A stretch of DNA of 64,000 bases, taken from the NCBI GenBank assembly GCA_964418745.1, contig CAYQMX010000003.1:62001-126000 (forward strand), given 5' to 3'. The DNA comes from Scleromatobacter sp964418745. Lineage in GTDB: Bacteria; Pseudomonadota; Gammaproteobacteria; Burkholderiales; Burkholderiaceae_C. The notes under the pieces were generated by a model. That model did no database searches. It was given only the letters and a program-made list of their open reading frames with translations, and was not told where the DNA came from. Below are positions 33,029 through 40,669 of this stretch, piece by piece; the first letter of the stretch is position 1; every line of letters begins with the position of its first letter. A program made the translations under genes and the position numbers.

Positions 33029-33772
33029 ATGCTCGAGCATTGCCCCAAGTGCGGCCACGCGCCGCTGCCCGCCGACCAGGCGTTCCCCGCCGAATGCCCG
33101 GGCTGCGGCGTGATCCTGGCCCGCGTCGGCGTGGCGGCGCCGACGCGCCGGTCGCGGCAGCCGGCGCGCGACGCTGCGCTCGGGCCGTCGTTGCTCTGGG
33201 CCGTGCCCGAGCGGGTGGATTCGACCGCATGGAGGCTGCGCGTCGCATTGCTGGCCGTGTTCGCCGCCTGGGGCCTGCGCCTGTGCTGGATGGACTATCG
33301 AGAGGGCGACATGGCGGCGTCCTTCATCCATGGTCCGCTGCTGGTCTTCCACGAGGCCGGCCACGTGATCTTCCGCGTGTTCGGCGAGTGGGTGGGGGTG
33401 CTGGGCGGCACGCTGGGCCAGTTGCTGATGCCGGGCGTCCTGTGCGGGGCGCTCCTGTGGAAGAACCGCGACCCGTTCGGCGCGGCGATCGGGCTGTGGC
33501 TGGTGGGGGTGTCGGTGCTGGACGTCTCGCCCTACATGTACGACGCGCCGGAGCCGCGGCTGACGCTGCTGGGCGGCGGCACCGGCAACGACAGCTTCCA
33601 CGACTGGATCTACCTGTTCGACTCAGTCAACCAGCTCCACCACGCCCACGCGATCGGCGCCTTCACCCACGCCGCAGGCGCCGCGCTGGTGCTGCTGGCG
33701 CTGGCCTGGGGCGCCGGGGTGCTGCGGCGGCAGAAGAACAACGTGGGGGACGGCGTGCTGATCGAGCGCTAG
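33029..33772 (+). CDS. Zinc-ribbon membrane protein with HEAGH metalloprotease-like motif
   Basis: A 247-residue protein. The N-terminus MLEHCPKCGHAPLPADQAFP then ECPGCGVIL forms a two-CxxC zinc ribbon. After a basic linker, about four hydrophobic segments follow (near 68-88, 118-140, 145-165 and 215-232). VFHEAGHVIFRVFGEW near residue 108 contains an HExxH-type motif at the edge of a membrane segment, as in M50 site-2 proteases. A second group, NQLHHAHAIGAFTHAAG, could supply a third ligand. Protease activity is unproven and the M50 second motif is not evident. It sits between icd and clpS, where related genomes usually have neither this nor the next gene. Confidence 0.7.
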   Translation: MLEHCPKCGHAPLPADQAFPAECPGCGVILARVGVAAPTRRSRQPARDAALGPSLLWAVPERVDSTAWRLRVALLAVFAAWGLRLCWMDYREGDMAASFIHGPLLVFHEAGHVIFRVFGEWVGVLGGTLGQLLMPGVLCGALLWKNRDPFGAAIGLWLVGVSVLDVSPYMYDAPEPRLTLLGGGTGNDSFHDWIYLFDSVNQLHHAHAIGAFTHAAGAALVLLALAWGAGVLRRQKNNVGDGVLIER

Positions 33773-33871
33773 CCCATGGCGCCCTAGAATGAGCGACTGC
33801 CCCCGACCGACAGGCCCGCCCCGCGCGGGCCTGCGCGTCTCCGTCCCCCGCACCCGTTTCCTTCCCGCACC

Positions 33872-34696
33872 GTGAACATCGTCGTCCAAGAAGACCTGAA
33901 GTCCTACATCGACCCGCTGACGCCCGACGAACACGACGCGCTGGAACGCAGCCTGCTGGCCGAAGGCTGCCGCGACGCGCTGGTGCTGTGGGGCGACATC
34001 CTGGTCGACGGCCACAACCGCTACGGTCTCTGCCTGAAGCACGGCATCGAGTTCCGCACCGTGCAGAACACCCGCTTCAAGTCCATCGACGACGTGCACC
34101 TGTGGATGATCGACCAGCACCTGGGCCGGCGCAGCGTGTCGGACTTCCAGCGCGGGGTGCTCGCCCTGCGCAAGAAGGAGATCGTCGCCGAGCGCGAGGC
34201 AGCCGCCAAGGCGGCGGCCCGGGATGCGCACCTGCGCGCCGAGGTGCTGGGCGAGGCCGAACCGGTGTCGGTCATCGACGGCGCCCCGGCAGTGGCGGCC
34301 GAGCCGCCCCTGAAGTCGCGCGAGGCGGTCGCCCGGGCCGCCCGCCTGACTGCCGGCCAGGTGACGATGATCGAGAAGATCCAGAAGCAGGCCGCGCCCG
34401 AGCTGGTGGCGGCGGTGCGCGCCGGCACGATCTCGCTGAACGCCGCGGCAGCCGTGGCCGGCCTGCCGGTGGAGGAGCAGGTGGCGGCCGCGAGCGCCGG
34501 CAAGGACGAGCTCAGGCAGGCCGCCCGCCGCGCCCGCGACGCCCAGCGCAAGCCGCGCGAAGAGGGCGCCGATGCCGGCGGCGGGCCGGTCGCGCCCGAG
34601 GTGCAGGCGCTGCAGGATCGCGTCGCGCAGCTGACGGCCGAGAACGAGTACCTGCGCGGCCAGGTGGCCGAACTGCAGTCCCGGCTGGCCGGCTGA
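33872..34696 (+). CDS. Stand-alone ParB-like domain protein
   Basis: A 274-residue protein. The N-terminal ParB/Spo0J-like domain shows LTPDEHDALERSLLAEG, then ALVLWGDILVDGHNRYGLCL, where DGHNR takes the place of the usual arginine-rich CTP-binding motif. A helical segment with SVSDFQRGVLALRKKEIVAE follows. The middle has an HTH-like SREAVARAARLTAGQVTMIE, and the C-terminus is a coiled coil (QALQDRVAQLTAENEYLRGQ). It starts at GTG 33872. There is no ParA, parS cluster or replication gene nearby, so this is not a partition operon; similar proteins occur in mobile elements and as orphan chromosomal DNA-binding proteins. Role unknown. Confidence 0.78.
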   Translation: MNIVVQEDLKSYIDPLTPDEHDALERSLLAEGCRDALVLWGDILVDGHNRYGLCLKHGIEFRTVQNTRFKSIDDVHLWMIDQHLGRRSVSDFQRGVLALRKKEIVAEREAAAKAAARDAHLRAEVLGEAEPVSVIDGAPAVAAEPPLKSREAVARAARLTAGQVTMIEKIQKQAAPELVAAVRAGTISLNAAAAVAGLPVEEQVAAASAGKDELRQAARRARDAQRKPREEGADAGGGPVAPEVQALQDRVAQLTAENEYLRGQVAELQSRLAG

Positions 34697-34996
34697 CACC
34701 CGCCGGCGGCGGGCGCGTGGCGAATTCGACGTCAGGTCATCACAACACTGGCCCATGAGTGGCGCGCGACGTGCTACCTTGAGGCCATGCCGATCGCTCC
34801 TTGTGTCCTGCCCGCCCGCCCCGGATGGCCGGAAACGGGACGCCCGCAAGTTATCCAGTACGATCGTCTTGAAATGAACCCGGACGTCCCGAGATGCATC
34901 GCCTGAGCAAGGCTTATTCCGCAATGCTCGACACCCTGTCAAGGCGACGATATGGGCCATCGTGCCCAGATGCGCGCGAGTCTATAGAATCAATTC
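34697..34996. promoter_or_regulatory. clpS upstream region with a -10 element close to the start codon
   Basis: These 300 bases contain no convincing gene. TATAGA at 34983-34988 lies eight bases before the clpS ATG, which has no Shine-Dalgarno sequence. Transcription from it would start at or within two bases of the ATG. The -35 position (34960-34965) is a weak match. A more distal promoter is not excluded. Confidence 0.4.
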
Positions 34997-35356
34997 ATGC
35001 CCGAGGAAAACCCTCCACCGCCGCCGCCCGCATTGCCCAAGCCGAGTCTGCCCGACTCGGGCCAGGGCGCGGTCGTCGCCGAACGCAAGGCGGCCCGAAC
35101 CCGGCCGCCGCGCATGTACCAGGTGGTGCTGCTCAATGACGACTTCACTCCGATGGAATTCGTCGTCATGGTGCTTCAGGAATATTTCAAGTTGGACCTC
35201 GAAACCTCCACGCAGATCATGTTGAAGATCCATCATGAAGGACGTGGCGTGTGCGGACTGTTCACCAAGGACATCGCCGCCACGAAGGTCGAGTTGGTGC
35301 TGGCCGCCGCACGTCGCTACGGACACCCGCTTCAATGCATTATGGAGGCCGCATGA
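34997..35356 (+). CDS. clpS: ClpA adaptor protein ClpS
   Basis: A 119-residue N-end-rule adaptor. After a Pro-rich disordered N-terminus, the core reads PPRMYQVVLLNDDFTPMEFV, with NDD-x-TPMEFV as the N-degron pocket, then KIHHEGRGVCGLFTKDIAAT. It delivers substrates with bulky hydrophobic N-termini to ClpAP. The stop overlaps the clpA start (ATGA). No ribosome-binding site precedes the ATG, and a -10-like sequence lies eight bases upstream, so the message may be leaderless. Confidence 0.96.
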   Translation: MPEENPPPPPPALPKPSLPDSGQGAVVAERKAARTRPPRMYQVVLLNDDFTPMEFVVMVLQEYFKLDLETSTQIMLKIHHEGRGVCGLFTKDIAATKVELVLAAARRYGHPLQCIMEAA

Positions 35357-37659
35357 TTGCGCAAGAACTGGAAGTCAGCCTGCACATGGCGTTTGTCGAG
35401 GCGCGACAGCAGCGGCATGAGTTCATCACCGTGGAGCACCTGCTGCTCGCGCTGCTGGACAACCCGTCTGCCGCCGAAGTCCTGCGCGCCTGCGCAGCCA
35501 ACATCGAGGACCTGAGGAAGAGCCTGTCGACCTTCATCCGCGAGAACACGCCCACCGTGGGCGGCTCCGAAGAGGTCGACACGCAGCCCACGCTGGGATT
35601 CCAGCGGGTGATCCAGCGCGCGATCATGCACGTGCAGTCCACCGGCGGCGGCAAGAAGGAAGTGACCGGCGCCAACGTGCTCGTCGCGATCTTCGGCGAG
35701 AAGGATTCGCACGCGGTGTACTACCTGCACCAGCAGGGCGTCACGCGCCTGGACGTCGTCAACTACATCGCCCATGGCATCAAGAAGTCCGACCCGCCGG
35801 AGCCGCCGAAGGCCAGCGGCGAGACGGGCGGCGAGCAGGCCGAGAAGGACGATGGCGGCGAAGGCAAGGGCTCGCCGCTGGACCAGTTCACTCAGAACCT
35901 GAACCAGATGGCCCGCGACGGCAAGATCGATCCGTTGATCGGCCGCGAGCACGAAGTCGAGCGCGTCATCCAGATCCTGTGCCGCCGGCGCAAGAACAAC
36001 CCGCTGCTGGTCGGCGAGGCCGGCGTGGGCAAGACCGCCATCGCCGAAGGCCTGGCATGGCGCATCACGCAGAACGACGTGCCGGACGTGCTGGCCGACG
36101 CGGTCGTCTACTCGCTGGACATGGGCGCGCTGCTGGCCGGCACCAAGTACCGCGGCGACTTCGAGCAGCGCCTGAAGGGCGTGCTCAAGCAGTTGAAGGA
36201 CCAGCCGCGCTCGGTGCTGTTCATCGACGAGATCCACACGCTGATCGGCGCGGGCGCCGCCTCGGGCGGCACGCTGGACGCCAGCAACCTGCTCAAGCCG
36301 GCGCTGTCCAACGGCACGATGAAGTGCATCGGTGCCACCACGTTCACCGAGTACCGCGGCATCTTCGAGAAGGACGCGGCGCTGTCGCGGCGCTTCCAGA
36401 AGGTGGACGTCAACGAGCCCACCGTCGAGCAGACCGTCGAGATCCTCAAGGGCCTGAAGTCGCGCTTCGAGGAGCACCACAGCGTCAAGTACGCCATCGG
36501 CGCGTTGCAGGCCGCGGCGGAGCTGTCGGCCAAGTACATCAACGACCGTCACCTGCCCGACAAGGCGATCGACGTCATCGACGAGGCCGGTGCCGCCCAG
36601 CGCATCCTGCCCAAGAGCCGCCAGAAGAAGACGATCACCCGCAACGAGGTGGAAGAGATCGTGGCCAAGATCGCCCGCATCCCGCCCGCCAGCGTCACCT
36701 CCGACGACCGCGACAAGCTGCGCACGATCGACCGCGACCTCAAGAGCGTGGTGTTCGGCCAGGATCCGGCCATCGACGCGCTTGCCGCGGCGATCAAGAT
36801 GGCGCGCTCAGGACTCGGCAAGCCCGACAAGCCGATCGGTTCGTTCCTGTTCTCGGGCCCCACCGGCGTCGGCAAGACCGAGGTCGCCAAGCAGCTCGCG
36901 TTCATCCTGGGCATCGACCTGATCCGCTTCGACATGTCGGAGTACATGGAGCGCCACGCGGTCAGCCGCCTGATCGGCGCGCCCCCGGGCTATGTCGGCT
37001 TCGACCAGGGCGGCCTGCTGACCGAGCAGATCACCAAGAAGCCGCACTGCGTGCTGCTGCTCGACGAGATCGAGAAGGCGCACCCGGATGTCTTCAACGT
37101 GCTGCTGCAGGTGATGGACCACGGAACGCTGACCGACAACAACGGTCGCAAGGCCGACTTCCGCAACGTGATCATCGTGATGACCACGAATGCGGGCGCC
37201 GAGACCATGAACAAGTCGACGATCGGCTTCACCACCACGCGCCAGCAGGGCGACGAGATGGCCGACATCAAGCGCCTGTTCACGCCGGAGTTCCGCAACC
37301 GCCTCGACGCGATCGTCAACTTCAAGGCGATCGACGAGGAGATCATCCTGCGGGTGGTCGACAAGTTCCTGCTGCAGCTCGAAGGCCAGCTGACCGAGAA
37401 GAAGGTCGAGGTCACGTTCTCCGACGCGCTGCGCAAGCACCTGGGCAAGAAGGGCTTCGACCCGCTGATGGGCGCGCGGCCGATGCAGCGCCTGATCCAG
37501 GACACGATCCGTCGTGCGCTGGCCGACGAACTGCTGTTCGGCCGCCTGGTCGACGGTGGCCGCCTGGGCGTGGACATCGACGACAAGGGCGAGGTCGTGC
37601 TCGATATCCAGTCCGGCGGCAAGGCCGACAAGCCGAAGGCGGAAGCCACGGCGATCTGA
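35353..37659 (+). CDS. clpA: ATP-dependent Clp protease ATP-binding subunit ClpA
   Basis: A 768-residue AAA+ unfoldase (E. coli ClpA 758). It has an N-domain starting MIAQELEVSLHMAFVEARQQ, the first AAA+ module with Walker A GEAGVGKTA and Walker B VLFIDEIHTLIG, and the second with GPTGVGKTE and VLLLDEIEKAHPDVFN. A C-terminal ClpP-docking region follows, near IGF(T). Hexamers feed proteins into ClpP; clpP is not in this window. Coupled to clpS by a 4-base overlap. A strong terminator follows 18 bases after the stop. Confidence 0.96.
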   Translation: MIAQELEVSLHMAFVEARQQRHEFITVEHLLLALLDNPSAAEVLRACAANIEDLRKSLSTFIRENTPTVGGSEEVDTQPTLGFQRVIQRAIMHVQSTGGGKKEVTGANVLVAIFGEKDSHAVYYLHQQGVTRLDVVNYIAHGIKKSDPPEPPKASGETGGEQAEKDDGGEGKGSPLDQFTQNLNQMARDGKIDPLIGREHEVERVIQILCRRRKNNPLLVGEAGVGKTAIAEGLAWRITQNDVPDVLADAVVYSLDMGALLAGTKYRGDFEQRLKGVLKQLKDQPRSVLFIDEIHTLIGAGAASGGTLDASNLLKPALSNGTMKCIGATTFTEYRGIFEKDAALSRRFQKVDVNEPTVEQTVEILKGLKSRFEEHHSVKYAIGALQAAAELSAKYINDRHLPDKAIDVIDEAGAAQRILPKSRQKKTITRNEVEEIVAKIARIPPASVTSDDRDKLRTIDRDLKSVVFGQDPAIDALAAAIKMARSGLGKPDKPIGSFLFSGPTGVGKTEVAKQLAFILGIDLIRFDMSEYMERHAVSRLIGAPPGYVGFDQGGLLTEQITKKPHCVLLLDEIEKAHPDVFNVLLQVMDHGTLTDNNGRKADFRNVIIVMTTNAGAETMNKSTIGFTTTRQQGDEMADIKRLFTPEFRNRLDAIVNFKAIDEEIILRVVDKFLLQLEGQLTEKKVEVTFSDALRKHLGKKGFDPLMGARPMQRLIQDTIRRALADELLFGRLVDGGRLGVDIDDKGEVVLDIQSGGKADKPKAEATAI

Positions 37660-37677
37660 CGCTGGCACGCAAGAACG

Positions 37678-37711
37678 AAAGCCCGGCGCGACGCGAGTCC
37701 CGCCGGGCTTT
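37678..37711 (+). terminator. Terminator after clpSA
   Basis: An 11-bp stem AAAGCCCGGCG/CGCCGGGCTTT encloses a 12-base loop and is followed by TCATTTT. The A-rich left arm means it can also act on the convergent mtfA-like transcript. Confidence 0.85.
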
Positions 37712-37728
37712 TCATTTTCCGCGTGCGC

Positions 37729-38526
37729 TCAGGAGGAGGCCGGATCCTGGCGGAAGTAGGCGGCGAGCAGCTCGTACATGGCCGGCGATTCGTCCCTGAA
37801 CGGCTGCGCGGCGACGAAGAACGCCTCGACGCTGACGGCGAAGAATTCCTCCACCCCCTCGGCACCGTAGGGGTCGACCACCGTGTCGGCGCCGCTGTCG
37901 ACGCGTTCGCAGAACGCCTCCCAGGCCGGATCGATCACCGCGATCCAGCGCTCGCGCGCCGCCGCGTCGGGCAGCGGCGGCACCCCGTCGGCCGCGCCGG
38001 CGGCCATGTCGATGACGTGGGCGAACTCGTGGATGACCACGTTGTAGGCCCAGTCGGCGGCCTTGGCGGCGTCGCGCACGTCGGCCCAGGCCAGCATCAG
38101 CGGGCCGCCGCTCATCGCTTCGCCGGTCAGGTTCTCGTCATACTCGTGGACGATGCCGTCGTCGTCCATCACGCTGCGCCGGGCGACCACCTCGTCGGGG
38201 TGGACGACGATGCCGACGAAGCCGGCGTAGTAGTCCAGCCCCAGCCGCAGCACCGGCAGGCAGGCCTGCGCGGCGATCAGCAGCGCCATGTCGTCGGTGA
38301 CCTCGAGCCCGCCGGCACCGTGGAACTGCTTGCGGTCGAGGAACAGGCTGCACAGGCGGCGCAGCTCGGCGCAGTCGGCCGCGTCCAGGCGGGCGAGGAA
38401 GGGCAGGCGCAGCAGGGTCAGCTGCCACAGGTCGTCGGGGATCGCGCGCCGGGCGAGCGCACGCCGTTCGCGCCACGCGCCCAGGCGCGCCAGCGGGGCG
38501 CGCCACCAGGCGGGCGGGGCGATCAC
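37729..38526 (-). CDS. mtfA: MtfA-family zinc peptidase (M90)
   Basis: A 265-residue protein, the same length as E. coli MtfA, which binds the glucose-repressor Mlc and has aminopeptidase activity. The zinc site NVVIHEFAHVIDMAAGAADG near residue 165 is intact, and ARERWIAVIDPAWEAF and DPYGAEGVEEFFAVSVEAFF (third ligand Glu) follow as in the family. It starts at GTG 38526, which overlaps the stop of the mini-ORF in the second linker repeat; the GGAGG inside that repeat is its ribosome-binding site. It is therefore linked to lpxH upstream. An Mlc-like partner is not in this window. Confidence 0.88.
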   Translation of the reverse strand: MIAPPAWWRAPLARLGAWRERRALARRAIPDDLWQLTLLRLPFLARLDAADCAELRRLCSLFLDRKQFHGAGGLEVTDDMALLIAAQACLPVLRLGLDYYAGFVGIVVHPDEVVARRSVMDDDGIVHEYDENLTGEAMSGGPLMLAWADVRDAAKAADWAYNVVIHEFAHVIDMAAGAADGVPPLPDAAARERWIAVIDPAWEAFCERVDSGADTVVDPYGAEGVEEFFAVSVEAFFVAAQPFRDESPAMYELLAAYFRQDPASS

Positions 38527-38591
38527 GAGGCAACCTCCGTCCTGCGGACTGCGGTGCGAGCGCGCTTCGGAGCGGCCGGGCGCACGCTCAC
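38523..38591 (-). repeat. Translational-coupling linker repeat, copy 2 (22-codon mini-ORF)
   Basis: The lpxH stop (38590-38588) and the mtfA-like GTG (38526-38524) are separated by exactly 61 bases that match copy 1. The mini-ORF starts at GTG overlapping the lpxH TGA (GTGA) and ends at TGA overlapping the next GTG (GTGA). The peptide begins MSVRPAAPK and ends ARTAVRRTEVAS. A GGAGG (plus-strand CCTCC at 38534-38538) lies seven bases before the downstream start. Unlike copy 1, no clear ribosome-binding site precedes the mini-ORF. Confidence 0.8.
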
Positions 38592-39376
38592 GCCGGGCAG
38601 GCGCGGTCGGGCGCCAGCCGCTCGAAGCCGGCGGCCGTCCAGCGCAGCACCTGGGCGCGCCGGGCCTCGGCGACGGGCGTGTCCTGGTCCCAGTCGCTCA
38701 GGACGTGGCGCGTCCAGCCGTCGCGCACCTGCGTGCCCGGACGGTGGGTGTGGCCGTGGACCATCGTGTCGGTGCCCGCGCGGGCCAGCCAGGCCTTGGC
38801 CAGCGTCTCGTCGACGTCGGCCCAGGTGACCGGCTCGTCGTGGCGGGCCATGCTGGCCGCGCGCATCTGCGCGGCGAGCGCCAGGCGCGCCGCCAGCGGC
38901 TGGGCCAGGAACTGCTGCTGGTAGCCCGGGTCGCGCACCTGCCGGCGAAACTGCTGGTAGGGCACGTCGTCCACGCACAGCTCGTCGCCGTGGGTCAGCA
39001 GCAGCGTGCGGCCGAAGGCCGTGACCGACGCCGGGTCGGCCAGCAGCCGCGCGCCGGTGGCGGCGGCGAAATCGGCGCCGAGCAGGAAGTCGCGGTTGCC
39101 GTGCTGCAGCCACACCGGCACCCGCGCCGCGGTGGCGGCGATGGTGGCGGTGCAGCGGGCCTCGAACGGGCGCGTGCGGGCGTCGTCGCCCACCCACACC
39201 TCGAAGATGTCGCCGAGCAGGAAGACCGCGTCGGCGTTCGTGCCGGCCATGTAGCGTTCCCATGCGGCGGCCGTGGCCGGCATGCTCTCGCTCAGGTGGA
39301 TGTCGGAGAGGAAGTCGACGACGCGGATGTCGTCGCCGAGCGCGAGCTCCGAATCGAACGTCGGCACCAGGCTCAA
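38588..39376 (-). CDS. lpxH: UDP-2,3-diacylglucosamine diphosphatase LpxH
   Basis: A 262-residue calcineurin-like metallophosphatase of lipid A synthesis, making lipid X at the inner membrane. All metal-site motifs are present: VVDFLSDIHLSES, FLLGDIFEVWVGDD, WLQHGNRDFLLGADF, LLTHGDELCVDD and TMVHGHTHRPG. Slightly longer than E. coli LpxH (240). The likely start is TTG at 39376, overlapping the ppiB TGA; an internal GTG three codons on is an alternative. It follows ppiA-ppiB in the same operon and is linked to the mtfA-like gene by the repeat. Confidence 0.9.
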   Translation of the reverse strand: MSLVPTFDSELALGDDIRVVDFLSDIHLSESMPATAAAWERYMAGTNADAVFLLGDIFEVWVGDDARTRPFEARCTATIAATAARVPVWLQHGNRDFLLGADFAAATGARLLADPASVTAFGRTLLLTHGDELCVDDVPYQQFRRQVRDPGYQQQFLAQPLAARLALAAQMRAASMARHDEPVTWADVDETLAKAWLARAGTDTMVHGHTHRPGTQVRDGWTRHVLSDWDQDTPVAEARRAQVLRWTAAGFERLAPDRACPA

Positions 39377-39882
39377 GCCGGGACTTCCTCGGCCTTGACG
39401 ATCAGGATGTCGTCCACCGGCACGTCGTCGTGGAAGCCCTTGCGGCCGGTCTTGACCGAGCCCAGGTCGTCGACCACGGACTGGCCTTCGACGACCTTGC
39501 CGAACACCGCGTAGCCCCAGCCGTCCTGCGCCTCGGCGTTGTTCAGGAAGCCGTTGTTGGTGGTGTTGATGAAGAACTGCGAGCTCGCCGAGTGCGGGGC
39601 CGAGGTGCGCGCCATCGCCAGCGTGTACTTGTCGTTCTTCAGGCCGTTCTTGGCCTCGTTCTGGATGTTGGCGTCGGTGGGCTTCTGCTTCATGCCCGAC
39701 TCGAAGCCGCCGCCCTGGATCATGAAGTTGCGGATCACGCGGTGGAAGATGGTGCCGTCGTAGAAGCCCTTGTTCACGTAGGACAGGAAGTTGGCGACGG
39801 AGATCGGGGCCTTCTCGTCATCGAGCTCGATGCGCAGGTCGCCCTTGGTGGTGGTCAGCTTCACGTATTTGGTCATGCTCAT
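39373..39882 (-). CDS. ppiB: Cytoplasmic peptidyl-prolyl isomerase (cyclophilin) PpiB
   Basis: A 169-residue cyclophilin without a signal peptide (start ATG 39882, or two codons later). Seen: FLSYVNKGFYDGTIFHRVIR, NFMIQGGGFESG with the catalytic Arg preceding it, SASSQFFINTTNN and GYAVFGKVVEGQSVVDDL. It catalyses cis-trans isomerisation of prolyl bonds. The start overlaps the ppiA stop (ATGA), and the C-terminal extension DDVPVDDILIVKAEE is typical of betaproteobacterial PpiB. Confidence 0.93.
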   Translation of the reverse strand: MSMTKYVKLTTTKGDLRIELDDEKAPISVANFLSYVNKGFYDGTIFHRVIRNFMIQGGGFESGMKQKPTDANIQNEAKNGLKNDKYTLAMARTSAPHSASSQFFINTTNNGFLNNAEAQDGWGYAVFGKVVEGQSVVDDLGSVKTGRKGFHDDVPVDDILIVKAEEVPA

Positions 39883-40454
39883 TTCTCCAGGGTGGCTTTC
39901 TTGATCAGGACAGGGGCGACGGGCACGTTCTCGTACGGGCCCTTGGTGGTGGTCTCGACCGCCTTGATCTTCTCGACGACGTCCATGCCCGAGACGACGT
40001 GGCCGAAGACGGCGTAGCCGCCGCGGCCGCCCGGCGAGTTCGCCGCGTCGAGGAACGGGTTGTCCTGCACGTTGATGAAGAACTGGGCGGTGGCCGAGTC
40101 GGGGTCGTTGGTGCGCGCCATCGCGACCGAGCCCTTGACGTTGTTCAGGCCGTTGGCGGCCTCCAGCGGGATCGGCTTGTGCGTGGGCTTTTCCTTCAGG
40201 CTGGGCAGCATGCCGCCGCCCTGGATCATGAAGTTGGGGATCACGCGGTGGAACACGGTGCCGTCGTAGTGGCCTTCCTTGACGTACTGCTCGAAATTGG
40301 CCACCGACTTCGGCGCCTTCTGCGCGTCCAGTTCGATGACGATGTCTCCCAGCGACGTCACGAGGTGCACCTTGTCGGCCCAGGCCGGGGCGCTGAACGC
40401 CGTCAGTCCCGCCACGGCCAGCGCGGCCCAGCGGGTTTGGTGGGGGATGCTCAT
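39879..40454 (-). CDS. ppiA: Periplasmic cyclophilin PpiA
   Basis: A 191-residue cyclophilin with signal peptide MSIPHQTRWAALAVAGLTAF, cut after SAPAWA. The core contains FEQYVKEGHYDGTVFHRVIP, NFMIQGGGMLPSL, DSATAQFFINVQDN and GYAVFGHVVSGMDVVEKI. It is the exported copy next to the cytoplasmic one, as in many Burkholderiales. It is the first gene of the ppiA-ppiB-lpxH-mtfA run and lies divergent from cysS across 215 bases. Confidence 0.93.
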   Translation of the reverse strand: MSIPHQTRWAALAVAGLTAFSAPAWADKVHLVTSLGDIVIELDAQKAPKSVANFEQYVKEGHYDGTVFHRVIPNFMIQGGGMLPSLKEKPTHKPIPLEAANGLNNVKGSVAMARTNDPDSATAQFFINVQDNPFLDAANSPGGRGGYAVFGHVVSGMDVVEKIKAVETTTKGPYENVPVAPVLIKKATLEK

Positions 40455-40669
40455 CTGTTGGTCTCCTTGGCTATACTCCCTCGATTCTACCGAGGGCAGC
40501 CGCGCCCGCTGACGACGTCCTGGCGACTAGACTCCACGTACTCCCGCGTTTCGACCGCCCGAAGCGATCCGCTTGCCAGGCGACCGGCCTTCGCACCCCC
40601 TGAACCTTCATTCCATTCGGCTGCCCCGGCTTCCACGAGAAGCCCGACTGCCGGCTCCTGTTCCTGCCG

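Noticed and set aside
33872..34696. Chromosome or plasmid partition locus
   Set aside because: The ParB-like protein has no ParA partner, no visible parS repeats and an altered CTP-binding motif, and it sits between icd and clpS.
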